From Candidatus Proelusimicrobium excrementi (lineage in GTDB: Bacteria; Elusimicrobiota; Elusimicrobia; Elusimicrobiales; Elusimicrobiaceae): 29,214 nt of DNA. The notes beneath the pieces are model-generated. The model was not told the DNA's origin, ran no database searches, and was given only the letters and a program-made list of their open reading frames with translations. The translations under genes and the position numbers were made by a program. Each line of letters starts with the position of its first letter. Position 1 is the stretch's first letter. This document shows positions 22,801-29,214 of the stretch, in pieces. The stretch covers positions 1 to 29,214 of the forward strand of contig CAKUBV010000007.1 of assembly GCA_934643455.1 (NCBI GenBank), in the 5' to 3' direction.

Positions 22801-23384
22801 ATCATTTCTTTCATGATTTCTTTGGAAATTACGTCAACCATGTTAAGTTCGTGAGAAGTTCTGAAACCGTCAAAGAAGTGCAGGAACGGCACTCTGGCTT
22901 CAAGCGTAGCGGCCTGAGCAATCAAAGCGAAGTCCATCGCTTCCTGCCCGTTGGCGCTGGCGAGCATGGCCCAGCCGGTCTGGCGGACGGCCATAACGTC
23001 GCTGTGATCGCCGAAAATGGATAAAGCGTGCGTGGCCAAAGCCCTGGCCGAAACATGAAAAACGGTGGGCGTAAGCTCACCGGCGATTTTAAACATGTTA
23101 GGAATCATAAGGAGTAAGCCCTGTGACGCCGTGAAAGTGGTTGTAAGGGCGCCGGCGGCCAATGCGCCGTGCACCGCGCCTGAAGCACCGCCTTCGGACT
23201 GCATTTCGCTTACTACCGGGACATTGCCCCAGATATTTGTTTCGCCTTTGGCGGATTTGGCATCGCAAATCTCACCCATTGTGGAAGAAGGCGTAATAGG
23301 ATAAATTGCTATTACTTCGTTGGTTGCGTGGGCGACGTGGGATACAGCGGTGTTGCCGTCCATCGCGGTTAATTTATTGGACAT
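19842..23384 (-). CDS. nifJ: Pyruvate:ferredoxin oxidoreductase, single-chain
   Basis: A 1180-residue homodimeric-type PFOR that converts pyruvate and CoA to acetyl-CoA, CO2 and reduced ferredoxin. Domain order is complete: pyrimidine-binding domain with YPITPSS (28-34), the gamma/delta regions with the EKR-type segment, a two-[4Fe-4S] ferredoxin domain (CIQCGICSLVCP about residue 690, CTGCGACVTNCP about 750), then the TPP domain with CAGC and ATGCSS cluster ligands (about 820-850), GDGWAYDIGYGG (about 963) and YSNTGGQMSKATPMG. Length is normal for the single-chain form. GAGGAG precedes the ATG. Ferredoxin reduced here is the natural partner of the HydABC hydrogenase in this window. The gene stands alone with its own promoter and terminator, as expected for a highly expressed fermentative enzyme. 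Confidence 0.97.
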   Translation of the reverse strand: MSNKLTAMDGNTAVSHVAHATNEVIAIYPITPSSTMGEICDAKSAKGETNIWGNVPVVSEMQSEGGASGAVHGALAAGALTTTFTASQGLLLMIPNMFKIAGELTPTVFHVSARALATHALSIFGDHSDVMAVRQTGWAMLASANGQEAMDFALIAQAATLEARVPFLHFFDGFRTSHELNMVDVISKEIMKEMIDEKLVAKHRENAVNPEYPTIRGTAQNPDVYFQGREAVNKFYENTPAVVKKYMDKFAKLTGRKYDLFEYVGDADAEKVIVVMASGADVAQTAVEMLKGQKVGVLKVKLFRPFSSVDFINAFPKTVKKIAVLDRTKEPGSLGEPLFQDVCSAFLTKEAKEKFPSTPLIIGGRYGIGSKEFTPAMVKAAFDNLDAKEPVTSFILGIEDDLGGKSLKTPVFEANENDGTFNAMFYGLGSDGTVGANKNTMKIISANTDNLAQGYFVYDSKKSGSMTTSHIRFGKKYIRAPYLIEHADFIACHMFSFLERYDILGKAKQGATFLLNAPYSKEEVWDKLPKEVQKQIIDKKLKFYAIDASHIALKTGMGSRTNTIMQTAFFGIAGVIEKDAAIAAIKEAIKKTYSKKGEEIVNKNYAAVDAALDGLHEIKYPDHVTSTISMVPPVPADAPEFVKDVLGKMISYNGDELPTSKMPVGGIFPTGTTQYEKRNIALMVPAWDPSTCIQCGICSLVCPHAAIRIKAYKAEELANAPKTFKSVDGKADLAGLKFTVQVAVEDCTGCGACVTNCPAKNKTDATKKAINMVEQLPLRKDERENFKFFLSLKQADVKTKKESVKGSQLQKPLFEFSGACAGCGETPYVKLLTQLHGDHLAIANATGCSSIYGGNLPTTPYCKRDDGKGPAWANSLFEDNAEFGMGIRLAYDQLYSDAAAQLNAIKAELGNDALVDEILNASQKTTAEIDAQRERVAKLKTLTKDERMLALADYLVKKSVWILGGDGWAYDIGYGGLDHVLASGKNVKVLVMDTEVYSNTGGQMSKATPMGAVALFAAAGKSMPKKDLGMIAMTYGNIYVAQICLGANMNQAVQALAEAEAYDGPALVIAYAHCIAHGIDMSKGLLEAKKAVQSGRWILYRYNPALKAQGLNPLKVDSGEPTIALKDFMSGENRFKALMKNNPARAEQLLKIAEAEYAYRRNLYKQLAALPGQKEEEVKA

Positions 23385-23412
23385 TTACATTCTCCTCAGT
23401 TAAGTAGAGCGC

Positions 23413-23478
23413 GCGCGCCTTAAGCAAAACGCGGCGCGCCAACAGATACATTGTATAACTTTATTTCCGCCGGGGCAA
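23413..23478 (-). promoter_or_regulatory. nifJ promoter and structured 5' leader
   Basis: On the minus strand TTGCCC (23473-23478), a 17-bp spacer and TACAAT (23450-23455) give a plausible promoter. The leader contains a strong GC hairpin, GGCGCGC (23433-23439) paired with GCGCGCC (23413-23419), about 30 nt before the start codon. Confidence 0.45.
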
Positions 23479-23563
23479 TATAAATAATATATATTCGGGC
23501 GTACCTTTTTATGATTGCCTTTTATGGCCGCTTTCAAGAAGTTTCGCTTTCCCGATTTTTTGC

Positions 23564-23575
23564 TAAAATGTATCT
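23564..23575 (+). promoter_or_regulatory. Leaderless-type promoter of the GT9-like gene
   Basis: TAAAAT (23564-23569) is followed by 6 nt and the ATG at 23576, with no Shine-Dalgarno sequence. The geometry matches those at cysE and the CDF gene. Confidence 0.5.
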
Positions 23576-24811
23576 ATGAACATTCAACGCAAACTATGGA
23601 AGTGCCGCCCGCTTTGTCTGGCTTGGGAAAGCCTTAGATACTGCTGGCATAAAACCTTGGGCGGTTTTATCCGCAAGCCTTATTGTATTTGGTACAGCTT
23701 CGGCAAACCGTGCCAAGCTTGCAAAAAAGAGTATTTGCCGATTAACGCGGATTGGTACAGGCTCCCGCGCCCTTTGTACATACACGAACATGTTTTTTAC
23801 AATATAGACAATGCCCTTAAGGCCGAACCGAACCTTAAAGGTTTGGCTTTGATATTTTTTATGGGAATAGGCGATTATCTTTATACTACGCCTATGCTGG
23901 CCGCATTAAAAGCCAAATATCCCAAGCTTAAATTTTACGGATATGTTTCAAAACATTTTGACAGAAACAACTCCCCGATAGTCGCTTCCATGCTGGAAAC
24001 GAACCCAGCTTTTGAAAAGGTTTTTACTTTTGACGGTTACCGCAACCCCGTTATTTGGAAGAATTACAACTACGAGGACGCTTTTAAAAATATCCCTGAA
24101 GGTTTCTTGGCCGTGCCGGTTTATTATGAGTACGGCGTTGACATCCCGCACAGGGTAAAAAGCCTGTTTAAAACTTTTCAGCTTCCGCTGCCCTCCGGGA
24201 GTGAAATTCCGCGCCCGGTGTTTTATTTTCCTAAAGAGCCGGCGCCTCAGGTTAAAAAGACTTTTGCGGAAATTAATTCCCTTGCCAAGAAGTGCAAGGC
24301 CGTGGTGTTTTTGCAGCTGGATTCCCGCGGTTCCGCTTATACTTATCCGCACCGTGACGATTTAATCCGCAGGCTTTTGAGGGAAGGGTATTTCGTCCTT
24401 TCCGTTACGCCTTCGGCGGTCGTAGACGAAGACTTTAAATTGCTGGATATAAAAAAGTTCTCTTTCAACGAATCCTGCCACCTGCTTGATTTGATTAAAA
24501 AGGAACATAAACTTTACATAATAGCTTTAAATTCCGTATTTTGGGCGGCTTCCGCAGGATTGGACGTCCCTAATTTGGGTTTGCAGCACTGGATAGATAA
24601 AAAAGTGCATAATCTTTGGTATCCCAATATAACCGTTGTTACGGACTATATTTATAAAAAACTTCCGAAAAACAAAATGATAACGGCAAAGGAAAACGAT
24701 TATAAGCGGCACAATAAAAAAATAATTGATTATAAGCCGGAATTTATAATCAAATGTTTTGACAGAATGCTCGCAAAACTGGAAGAAAAACCTTCCGGCA
24801 AAGCAGATTAG
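23576..24811 (+). CDS. Glycosyltransferase family 9-like (heptosyltransferase-type) protein
   Basis: A 411-residue protein resembling GT9/ADP-heptose:LPS heptosyltransferases. The first Rossmann segment has GIGDYLYTTPMLAALKAKYP (GIGD at 97-100), which matches the usual GxGDxxxTTP start of the family. The second half has the expected alternation, including LQLDSRG and a C-terminal ALNSVFWAASAGLDVPNLGL stretch, equivalent to the donor-binding segment where heptosyltransferases have a Ser/Thr-His pair and a Gly-rich turn. It is unusual in carrying an N-terminal extension of about 85 residues with six Cys (CQAC at 46-49 among them). The role is probably in cell-surface glycan synthesis, but no other glycan genes are adjacent. 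The start is chosen by the -10 box 6 nt upstream. Confidence 0.75.
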   Translation: MNIQRKLWKCRPLCLAWESLRYCWHKTLGGFIRKPYCIWYSFGKPCQACKKEYLPINADWYRLPRPLYIHEHVFYNIDNALKAEPNLKGLALIFFMGIGDYLYTTPMLAALKAKYPKLKFYGYVSKHFDRNNSPIVASMLETNPAFEKVFTFDGYRNPVIWKNYNYEDAFKNIPEGFLAVPVYYEYGVDIPHRVKSLFKTFQLPLPSGSEIPRPVFYFPKEPAPQVKKTFAEINSLAKKCKAVVFLQLDSRGSAYTYPHRDDLIRRLLREGYFVLSVTPSAVVDEDFKLLDIKKFSFNESCHLLDLIKKEHKLYIIALNSVFWAASAGLDVPNLGLQHWIDKKVHNLWYPNITVVTDYIYKKLPKNKMITAKENDYKRHNKKIIDYKPEFIIKCFDRMLAKLEEKPSGKAD

Positions 24812-24835
24812 AACTTTGCGCTTAAAATCATTTAA

Positions 24836-24868
24836 AAAGCCCCGCGTTTTTGTTAACGGCGGGGCTTT
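24836..24868. terminator. Bidirectional terminator
   Basis: Perfect 10-bp stem AAAGCCCCGC / GCGGGGCTTT between the convergent GT9-like and nitroreductase genes. Confidence 0.88.
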
Positions 24869-24872
24869 CGGT

Positions 24873-25418
24873 TTAATATTTATTGTAGGAAATAATATCT
24901 TTAAACTGTTTTCTCAGGCGTGGGGAGGGGGCTTCGTCCGGCAGGCCCACGGCGATAAGAATTTCGCATTTAACGCCGAAAGGCAGTTTTAAAAATTTTT
25001 TCGCTTTTTTAGGGTCAAACCAGCCTATCCAGCAGGTGCCCAAACCCAATTCCTGCGCTTTTAACACGATGTGTTCCGCGGCTATGCCTTGGTCTATAAG
25101 ATAATATTTGGTTCCGCTGATAATTTGCCCGACGCCGGTTTCAAGATTGCCGCCGGCTTTGGCGCATACGGCTATTAAGACCGGTGCGTTGAGGCCTATG
25201 CGTTTGCATGTTTTATAAAGGCCGGTAAAAACGCTTTCGCAAAACTCGTTTTTAATTTTTTCATCGTCAAGAATAACGTAGCGGCACGGCTGGGAATTGC
25301 ACGCGCTGGGGGCCAAACGCGCGGCTTCAACGCATTTTTCTATAAGTTCCCGGCTTACCTGTTCGGCCTTAAATTTCCTTATGCTTCTTCTGTTTTGAAT
25401 TATTTCGTCCAAAGTCAT
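24873..25418 (-). CDS. Nitroreductase family protein (FMN-dependent)
   Basis: A 181-residue nitroreductase-fold flavoprotein. FMN-binding features are RRSIRKF (10-16), PSACNSQPCRY (37-47) and the helix GIAAEHIVLKAQELGLGTCWIGWF before the C-terminal part. Its length is typical of the short, homodimeric NfsB/FRP-like group. These enzymes use NAD(P)H to reduce quinones, nitro compounds or flavins; the natural substrate is not determined. GGAAGG precedes the ATG. It is a single gene, convergent with the GT9-like gene and divergent from fba. Confidence 0.9.
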   Translation of the reverse strand: MTLDEIIQNRRSIRKFKAEQVSRELIEKCVEAARLAPSACNSQPCRYVILDDEKIKNEFCESVFTGLYKTCKRIGLNAPVLIAVCAKAGGNLETGVGQIISGTKYYLIDQGIAAEHIVLKAQELGLGTCWIGWFDPKKAKKFLKLPFGVKCEILIAVGLPDEAPSPRLRKQFKDIISYNKY

Positions 25419-25476
25419 AAAAAACCTTCCGTTTAAAATTTCCGCCGCGGCTTAAATTCCCGACGTTGCGGGCTTA

Positions 25477-25506
25477 TTTACTTTATTTTAACAAAATTAG
25501 TACAAT
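25477..25506 (+). promoter_or_regulatory. fba promoter
   Basis: TTTACT (25477-25482), an 18-bp spacer and TACAAT (25501-25506), then a leader of about 30 nt with GGAGG ahead of the ATG. Confidence 0.5.
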
Positions 25507-25541
25507 GAAAGTGAAATAAAACTTATGGAGGCAATTTTTAT

Positions 25542-26516
25542 ATGACAGTTTCCTATAAAGAACTTGGTTTTGTGAACACCAAAGAAATGTTCGCCAAAGC
25601 CATGAAAGAAGGTTATGCCGTACCGGCTTACAACTTTAACAATATGGAGCAGCTCCAGGCCATTATTACCGCCTGCACGGAATCACGCTCCCCGGTAATT
25701 TTGCAGGTATCCAAAGGCGCCAGAAATTATGCCGACGCCACCTTGCTCCGCTGGATGGGCCGCGGCGCCATTGAAATGATGAAAAAAATGGGCGACGCCG
25801 TACCGGTAGCTCTTCACTTGGACCACGGCGACAGTTTTGAACTCTGCAAAGACTGCATCGACTCAGGTTTCTCTTCCGTAATGATTGACGGTTCCCATTT
25901 ACCTTATGAAGAAAATATCGCCTTAACCAAAAAAGTAGTGGAATACGCTCATCAGTTTGACGTTACCGTCGAAGGCGAACTCGGCGTTTTGGCCGGTATC
26001 GAAGACGAAGTTTCCGCAGAGAAACACACCTATACCGATCCCGCCCAAGTTGAAGATTTCGTAAAGAGAACCGGCGTTGACTCCTTGGCGATTTCAATCG
26101 GAACCAGCCACGGCGCTTATAAATTTAAAGTGAAACCCGGCGAAAGCGTACCGCCTTTGCGCTTTGACATTTTGGCCGAAGTTGAAAAACGCTTGCCCGG
26201 CTTCCCTATCGTATTGCACGGCGCTTCCAGCGTAGACCAGAAAGCCGTTGCCACGATCAACAAATACGGCGGCAAACTTGATAATGCCGTCGGCGTACCT
26301 GAAGAGCAGCTCAGAAAAGCCGCCAAGAGCGCCGTCTGCAAAATCAACGTAGATTCCGACGGCAGGCTCGTAATGACGGCCGCCATCAGGAAAGTCTTTG
26401 CGGAAAAACCGGCCGAATTTGACCCGCGCAAATACTTGGGCCCGGCCAGGACCGACCTTATCGCCATGTATAAAGAGAAAAACGAAAAGGTTTTAGGCTC
26501 CGCAGGCAGATATTAA
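25542..26516 (+). CDS. fba: Fructose-bisphosphate aldolase, class II
   Basis: A 324-residue class II (zinc) aldolase that splits fructose 1,6-bisphosphate into dihydroxyacetone phosphate and glyceraldehyde 3-phosphate. Key residues are HLDHGDS (catalytic Asp94, zinc ligand His95), VEGELG (Glu144/Glu146 region), GTSHGAYKF (His190) and VLHGASS (His226, phosphate/zinc region). It has a C-terminal RKYLGPART segment typical of the longer class IIB-like forms. GGAGG precedes the ATG. Monocistronic, with a promoter and a strong terminator. Glycolysis feeding NifJ and HydABC in the same window is the metabolic context. Confidence 0.95.
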   Translation: MTVSYKELGFVNTKEMFAKAMKEGYAVPAYNFNNMEQLQAIITACTESRSPVILQVSKGARNYADATLLRWMGRGAIEMMKKMGDAVPVALHLDHGDSFELCKDCIDSGFSSVMIDGSHLPYEENIALTKKVVEYAHQFDVTVEGELGVLAGIEDEVSAEKHTYTDPAQVEDFVKRTGVDSLAISIGTSHGAYKFKVKPGESVPPLRFDILAEVEKRLPGFPIVLHGASSVDQKAVATINKYGGKLDNAVGVPEEQLRKAAKSAVCKINVDSDGRLVMTAAIRKVFAEKPAEFDPRKYLGPARTDLIAMYKEKNEKVLGSAGRY

Positions 26517-26525
26517 TTTGCAGTT

Positions 26526-26554
26526 AAAAAGCCCCGCTTCGGCGGGGCTTTTTT
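26526..26554 (+). terminator. fba terminator
   Basis: AAAAA, stem GCCCCGC with a TTCG loop and GCGGGGC, then TTTTTT. Confidence 0.95.
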
Positions 26555-26615
26555 ATTGCCGTTTTACAAATCGGCCCGGATTTTGCCCCGGGCGTTTTCA
26601 TCTCTTTAAGCATAA

Positions 26616-26640
26616 AAAACGCTCCTTTCGGGAGCGTTTT
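26616..26640 (-). terminator. Aquaporin terminator
   Basis: Stem AAAACGCTCC / GGAGCGTTTT with a TTTCG loop, 30 nt past the aquaporin stop codon. Usable on both strands; the fba terminator just beside it serves the other strand. Confidence 0.85.
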
Positions 26641-26669
26641 GGTTTGTAAAGGATTTTGCGCCGGATAAT

Positions 26670-27347
26670 TTATTTGGCTTTTTTGAAGTATTTGTAAATC
26701 CCGGCTGCCAAAGCCGCGCCGATAAGCGGGGCGACTATAAAAACCCAAACTTGGGCCAAAGCTTCTCCGCCAAGAACCAAAGCGGGGCCGAAGCTCCTTG
26801 CGGGGTTAACGGAAGTTCCCGTTAAGGGTATGCCCATTATGTGTACGAAGGTCAGCGTGAGGCCGATAATCAAGCCGGCTATTACGCCCGTTTTTTCTCC
26901 GTCGGTAGCGCCGAGCACCGTAAGGACGAATACCATTGTTAATATGATTTCGGTAAGCAATGCGCCCCATATGTTTAAGCCGACGGCGGAAGCGTCACCG
27001 TAGCCGTTTGCGCCCAAGCCGGTAGCCGTTATGGAAGTGAAATCGCTCATGGAAATCAACGCCGCCAAAAGCAAAGCCGCTATAATGGCGCCTATCACTT
27101 GCGCGACGATATAACCAGCCAAATCTTTGCCGTTCATTCTGCCGGTAAGGTATACGCCCAGCGAAACGGCCGGGTTAATATGGCAGCCCGAAACATTGCC
27201 GATTGCGTAAGCCATCGCAACTATCGAAAGGCCGAAAGCAAAAGCTATGCCCAAATTGCCAAGGTCCACGCCGGCTATCGCGGCCGAACCGCAGCCGAAA
27301 AACGTAAGCACGAAAGTGCCTAAGAGTTCCGCTAAATATTTCTTCAT
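26670..27347 (-). CDS. aqpZ: Aquaporin (AqpZ-like, MIP family)
   Basis: A 225-residue MIP channel with six helices and both half-helix motifs: SGCHINPAVSLG (NPA 58-60) and TGTSVNPARSFGPAL (NPA 181-183). The selectivity-filter positions fit a water channel: His169, Thr178 and Arg184 correspond to AqpZ His174, Thr183 and Arg189. The helix-2 position that is Phe43 in AqpZ is probably Tyr here (AMAYAIG). It passes water across the cytoplasmic membrane; glycerol transport is unlikely given His and Arg in the filter. GGAGG precedes the ATG. Monocistronic. Confidence 0.93.
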   Translation of the reverse strand: MKKYLAELLGTFVLTFFGCGSAAIAGVDLGNLGIAFAFGLSIVAMAYAIGNVSGCHINPAVSLGVYLTGRMNGKDLAGYIVAQVIGAIIAALLLAALISMSDFTSITATGLGANGYGDASAVGLNIWGALLTEIILTMVFVLTVLGATDGEKTGVIAGLIIGLTLTFVHIMGIPLTGTSVNPARSFGPALVLGGEALAQVWVFIVAPLIGAALAAGIYKYFKKAK

Positions 27348-27501
27348 AATAATCCTCCGTTGAGTTTATATATTTTATTTTATAATAAATCAAAAGCTTG
27401 GCGCATAGGCCATAAGCCCTATTTGGGGGTGGGTCCTTTTTCTCTTGTAAAACGCCGGAAGTAAAAACTATAATTTAAATATATTCTGGAGGAGAAAAAT
27501 A

Positions 27502-28524
27502 ATGTCAATTAAAAAAATTGCAGCGATTTTCGGTTTTGCGCTTTTGACGCCTTTTGTTTTCGCTTCGGAGCTGGATTCTTTCTTGGAACAGAACGGAGAG
27601 AAAGCTTCGACGGTCGGTGCGGCGATAAATGCGGCTATGTCATCAGCGGTCGGTTCCAACAGGGGCGGATATAAATACAATTATACTCCGATGGTTTTTG
27701 AACTTACTACCACTCATCACAGAACTATTTATGTTCTTAACGGTGTCGGCGAAAAAGTAAATATAAGTTATAAAGACGAGGGCCTTTGGGGTAAAGGCGC
27801 TGGGTATTTTGAAGCCAAATGTTACGGCACTTTGCTTAATAAAGATTATATGCTTACCCATAAGAGCTGTTTGGAACTCCCTGAAATGGACTATAATGAC
27901 CCTGATTTACTTGAGGAAGCTTGGCTTGAATGGGAGCCTGTCGGCATGAAATTTAAAAAAGACGGCCGCGAACTTTACTTTAATATGAAGCATATCGGCA
28001 ACAATTATTGGATTGACCAAAAGAGCGGCGCGGCTTTGGTAAAAATAAGCAATTTGTGCCTGCAGAAACATGCCACTTCCGCCAGCAATGTTTGCGTAGC
28101 TTTTTGGGAGTGGGCGACTAGCTCCGAAGGGGAAAAATTTAGCATAAAAAACAACTACGGCACTGTAATTTTATCCAATATAAACGCCAATGATAATGTT
28201 GAAGACGCTTTCTTGGGCAGATCATTCTTTACGCCCTTCGGCGAGCATAAAAGTGCTTTTAGGGCGAGGGGAGGCTTCTTGGTATTGCAAGGCAAAGCTA
28301 AGGAGAGCTTGCTCGGCGAGCCTGTTTTCCACAGAGCAAACGGAACTACTAATGTATTGGTCGGCATAAAGCAATCCAGCGAGCCTGTTGAAAAGACTAT
28401 TTCATACACAAAAACTAATACTTACGTCTTATTCTCTTCCGATTTTACCAAGCTTATCAAGAACAATGTTAAAACCGGCGGAATCAGATTGACTAAGGAT
28501 TTGAAAGCACAGACTTCACTTTAA
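27502..28524 (+). CDS. Secreted protein resembling a catalytically inactive trypsin-like (S1) protease
   Basis: A 340-residue protein with a clear signal peptide (MSIKKIAAIFGFALLTPFVFA, cleavage near residue 21). From about residue 97 the pattern follows chymotrypsin-like proteases: CYGTLLNKDYMLTHKSC (Cys107-Cys123, matching the Cys42-Cys58 disulfide) where a protease has LTAAHC. The catalytic His position is Ser122, although His120 is nearby. SGAALVKI (175-182) aligns with DIALLKL but lacks the Asp. SLLGEPVFHRANG (269-281) aligns with GDSGGPLF, with the catalytic Ser replaced by Leu. The C-terminal YVLFSSDFTKLIK resembles the closing helix. If the alignment is right this is an exported pseudoprotease, perhaps binding ligands or inhibitors. 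GGAGGAG precedes the ATG. No close partner gene is in the window. The assignment rests on my visual alignment only. Confidence 0.5.
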   Translation: MSIKKIAAIFGFALLTPFVFASELDSFLEQNGEKASTVGAAINAAMSSAVGSNRGGYKYNYTPMVFELTTTHHRTIYVLNGVGEKVNISYKDEGLWGKGAGYFEAKCYGTLLNKDYMLTHKSCLELPEMDYNDPDLLEEAWLEWEPVGMKFKKDGRELYFNMKHIGNNYWIDQKSGAALVKISNLCLQKHATSASNVCVAFWEWATSSEGEKFSIKNNYGTVILSNINANDNVEDAFLGRSFFTPFGEHKSAFRARGGFLVLQGKAKESLLGEPVFHRANGTTNVLVGIKQSSEPVEKTISYTKTNTYVLFSSDFTKLIKNNVKTGGIRLTKDLKAQTSL

Positions 28525-28545
28525 GTGGTTTTGTGGATTTGTATA

Positions 28546-28577
28546 GCCCCGGGCTTAATTAGGCCCGGGGCTTTTTT
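28546..28577 (+). terminator. Terminator after the 27502 gene
   Basis: Stem GCCCCGGGC / GCCCGGGGC (28546-28554 / 28563-28571) followed by TTTTTT. Confidence 0.93.
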
Positions 28578-28581
28578 GATA

Positions 28582-28757
28582 TTTTTACTCGGTCTAAGTT
28601 AAGTCCTCATGTGTTTTTCAACTCGCGTGAAATGCTATTCTCACGGCTAGCAGACTTCCGCATTTGGCTTTTTTACTCGGTCTAAGTTAAGTCCTCATGT
28701 ATTTTTCAACTCGCATGAAATGCTATTCTCACGGCTAGCAATTTTCCATATTTGGGT
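28582..28757. repeat. Tandem pair of 88-bp left-flank repeats (block C)
   Basis: Two direct copies offset by 88 bp, from TTTTTACTCGGTCTAAG to about TTTGG. They are nearly identical for the first 70 bases and differ mainly around AGACTTCCG / ATTTTCCAT. The same motif precedes units A2, A3, B1 and B2. Here the first copy lacks the palindrome that normally follows. Block C (28578-29214) holds no gene. Confidence 0.85.
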
Positions 28758-28845
28758 AAATTTAAGTTTTTTCTTCGCTTAAATACCGCGGCGGCTTTGC
28801 CGCCATCGTTCTAGGTATTCTGCGCTTAGAATAAAACTTAAATTT
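28758..28845. repeat. Palindromic unit C1
   Basis: Perfect 13-bp stem AAATTTAAGTTTT / AAAACTTAAATTT; head with AAATACC, GGCGGC-TTT-GCCGCC (28790-28804) and GGTATTC. The head is nearly that of A1 but with the loop AAA read as TTT, and the outer arms are different. Confidence 0.85.
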
Positions 28846-29031
28846 TCCTCAAATCTGAAAAATCACGCCGGTTGTGCTCCCTCACGCTGAAATCTTTTTT
28901 ACTCTTTCAATCTTGCTAACTTATTTCTACCTCTTATAATTATTTCTCTTTTCTTAAAAATTTCTTCTTTATACTCCAATATATAAATTTATTCGGTCGT
29001 AAAATGCTTCCATAACTTTTTTATCATTTAA

Positions 29032-29096
29032 TGTAGGTCAGGTTTTACCTGACGTTAAAAAGAAGTTTACATTTGTCGGGCAAAGCCTGACCTACA
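29032..29096. repeat. REP/BIME-like element, copy C
   Basis: Ends TGTAGGTCAGG / CCTGACCTACA; left hairpin GTCAGGT-TTT-ACCTGAC, right hairpin GTCGGGC-AAA-GCCTGAC. Same orientation as copy A. The preceding 60 bases (CGGTCGTAAAATG, CCATAACTTTTTTA) are shared with block B and, more weakly, A. Confidence 0.75.
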
Positions 29097-29185
29097 TATA
29101 TGTATTAATTCTCTTTGTAATATTCTTTTTCCCATTCTTTGCGCCGTGTCGTACGTCGGGGCGTTTTGTTAAAAAACGAAAACAG

Positions 29186-29213
29186 TTGACTTGTTTTTTT
29201 TTTTTGATAAATT
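29186..29213 (+). promoter_or_regulatory. Poly-T-spacer promoter, copy C (gene outside window)
   Basis: TTGACT (29186-29191), TG, 12 consecutive T, GATAAATTT at the window edge. By analogy with the other two copies, a pilin or Cys-rich exported protein is expected just downstream. Confidence 0.6.
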
Positions 29214-29214
29214 T

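Noticed and set aside
26574..26594. GCCCGG / CCCGGG palindrome between the fba and aquaporin terminators.
   Set aside because: Short stem without a T-run, flanked on both sides by better terminators; no function supported.

Overview
The window looks like part of the chromosome of a strictly anaerobic, fermentative, gut-type bacterium, most likely from the Elusimicrobium lineage. This is inferred from gene content, not from a marker gene: a trimeric electron-bifurcating-type [FeFe] hydrogenase, a single-chain pyruvate:ferredoxin oxidoreductase, class II aldolase, a two-subunit glycyl-tRNA synthetase, and several type IV pilin-like and Cys-rich secreted proteins. Coding DNA is moderate in G+C. 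The large intergenic stretches are A/T-rich and full of palindromes.

Layout. 1-261: 3' end of a Cys-rich secreted protein. 356-3711 (minus): serine acetyltransferase, a PLD-family lipoprotein and a membrane-anchored thermonuclease-like protein, the last two tightly coupled. 3763-4917: polytopic membrane protein, convergent with pepT (5030-6268, minus). 6367-10959: LEA14-like lipoprotein, then hydCBA. 10960-12376: 1.4 kb non-coding block of palindromes, a nested 270-bp inverted-repeat element, a REP/BIME-like element and a poly-T promoter, driving a pilin (12377-12847). 13000-13410: small unknown ORF. 13498-16905 (minus): glyQ-glyS-pilin operon. 16906-17797: second non-coding block of the same kind, driving a secreted Cys-rich protein (17798-18640). 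18738-19637: cation diffusion facilitator. 19842-23384 (minus): nifJ. 23576-24811: GT9-like protein. 24873-25418 (minus): nitroreductase. 25542-26516: fba. 26670-27347 (minus): aquaporin. 27502-28524: secreted protein that looks like a catalytically dead trypsin-fold protein. 28525-29214: third non-coding block, ending exactly in another poly-T promoter whose gene lies outside the window.

How the genes fit together. Fba, NifJ and HydABC outline sugar fermentation: triose production, pyruvate oxidation to acetyl-CoA with reduced ferredoxin, and disposal of electrons from ferredoxin and NADH as H2. The remaining genes are housekeeping or envelope functions.

The most unusual content is a recurring expression-site module seen three times: palindromic units with compensating arm sequences, then a conserved A/T block, a GTAG-hairpin/hairpin-CTAC element, and a TTGACT promoter whose spacer is a run of 11 or 12 T. 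In the two complete cases it sits ahead of an exported surface-type gene. The poly-T spacer invites a phase-variation hypothesis. A second theme is start codons placed 6-7 nt after a -10 box with no Shine-Dalgarno sequence, suggesting leaderless transcripts for cysE, glyQ, the CDF gene and the GT9 gene.
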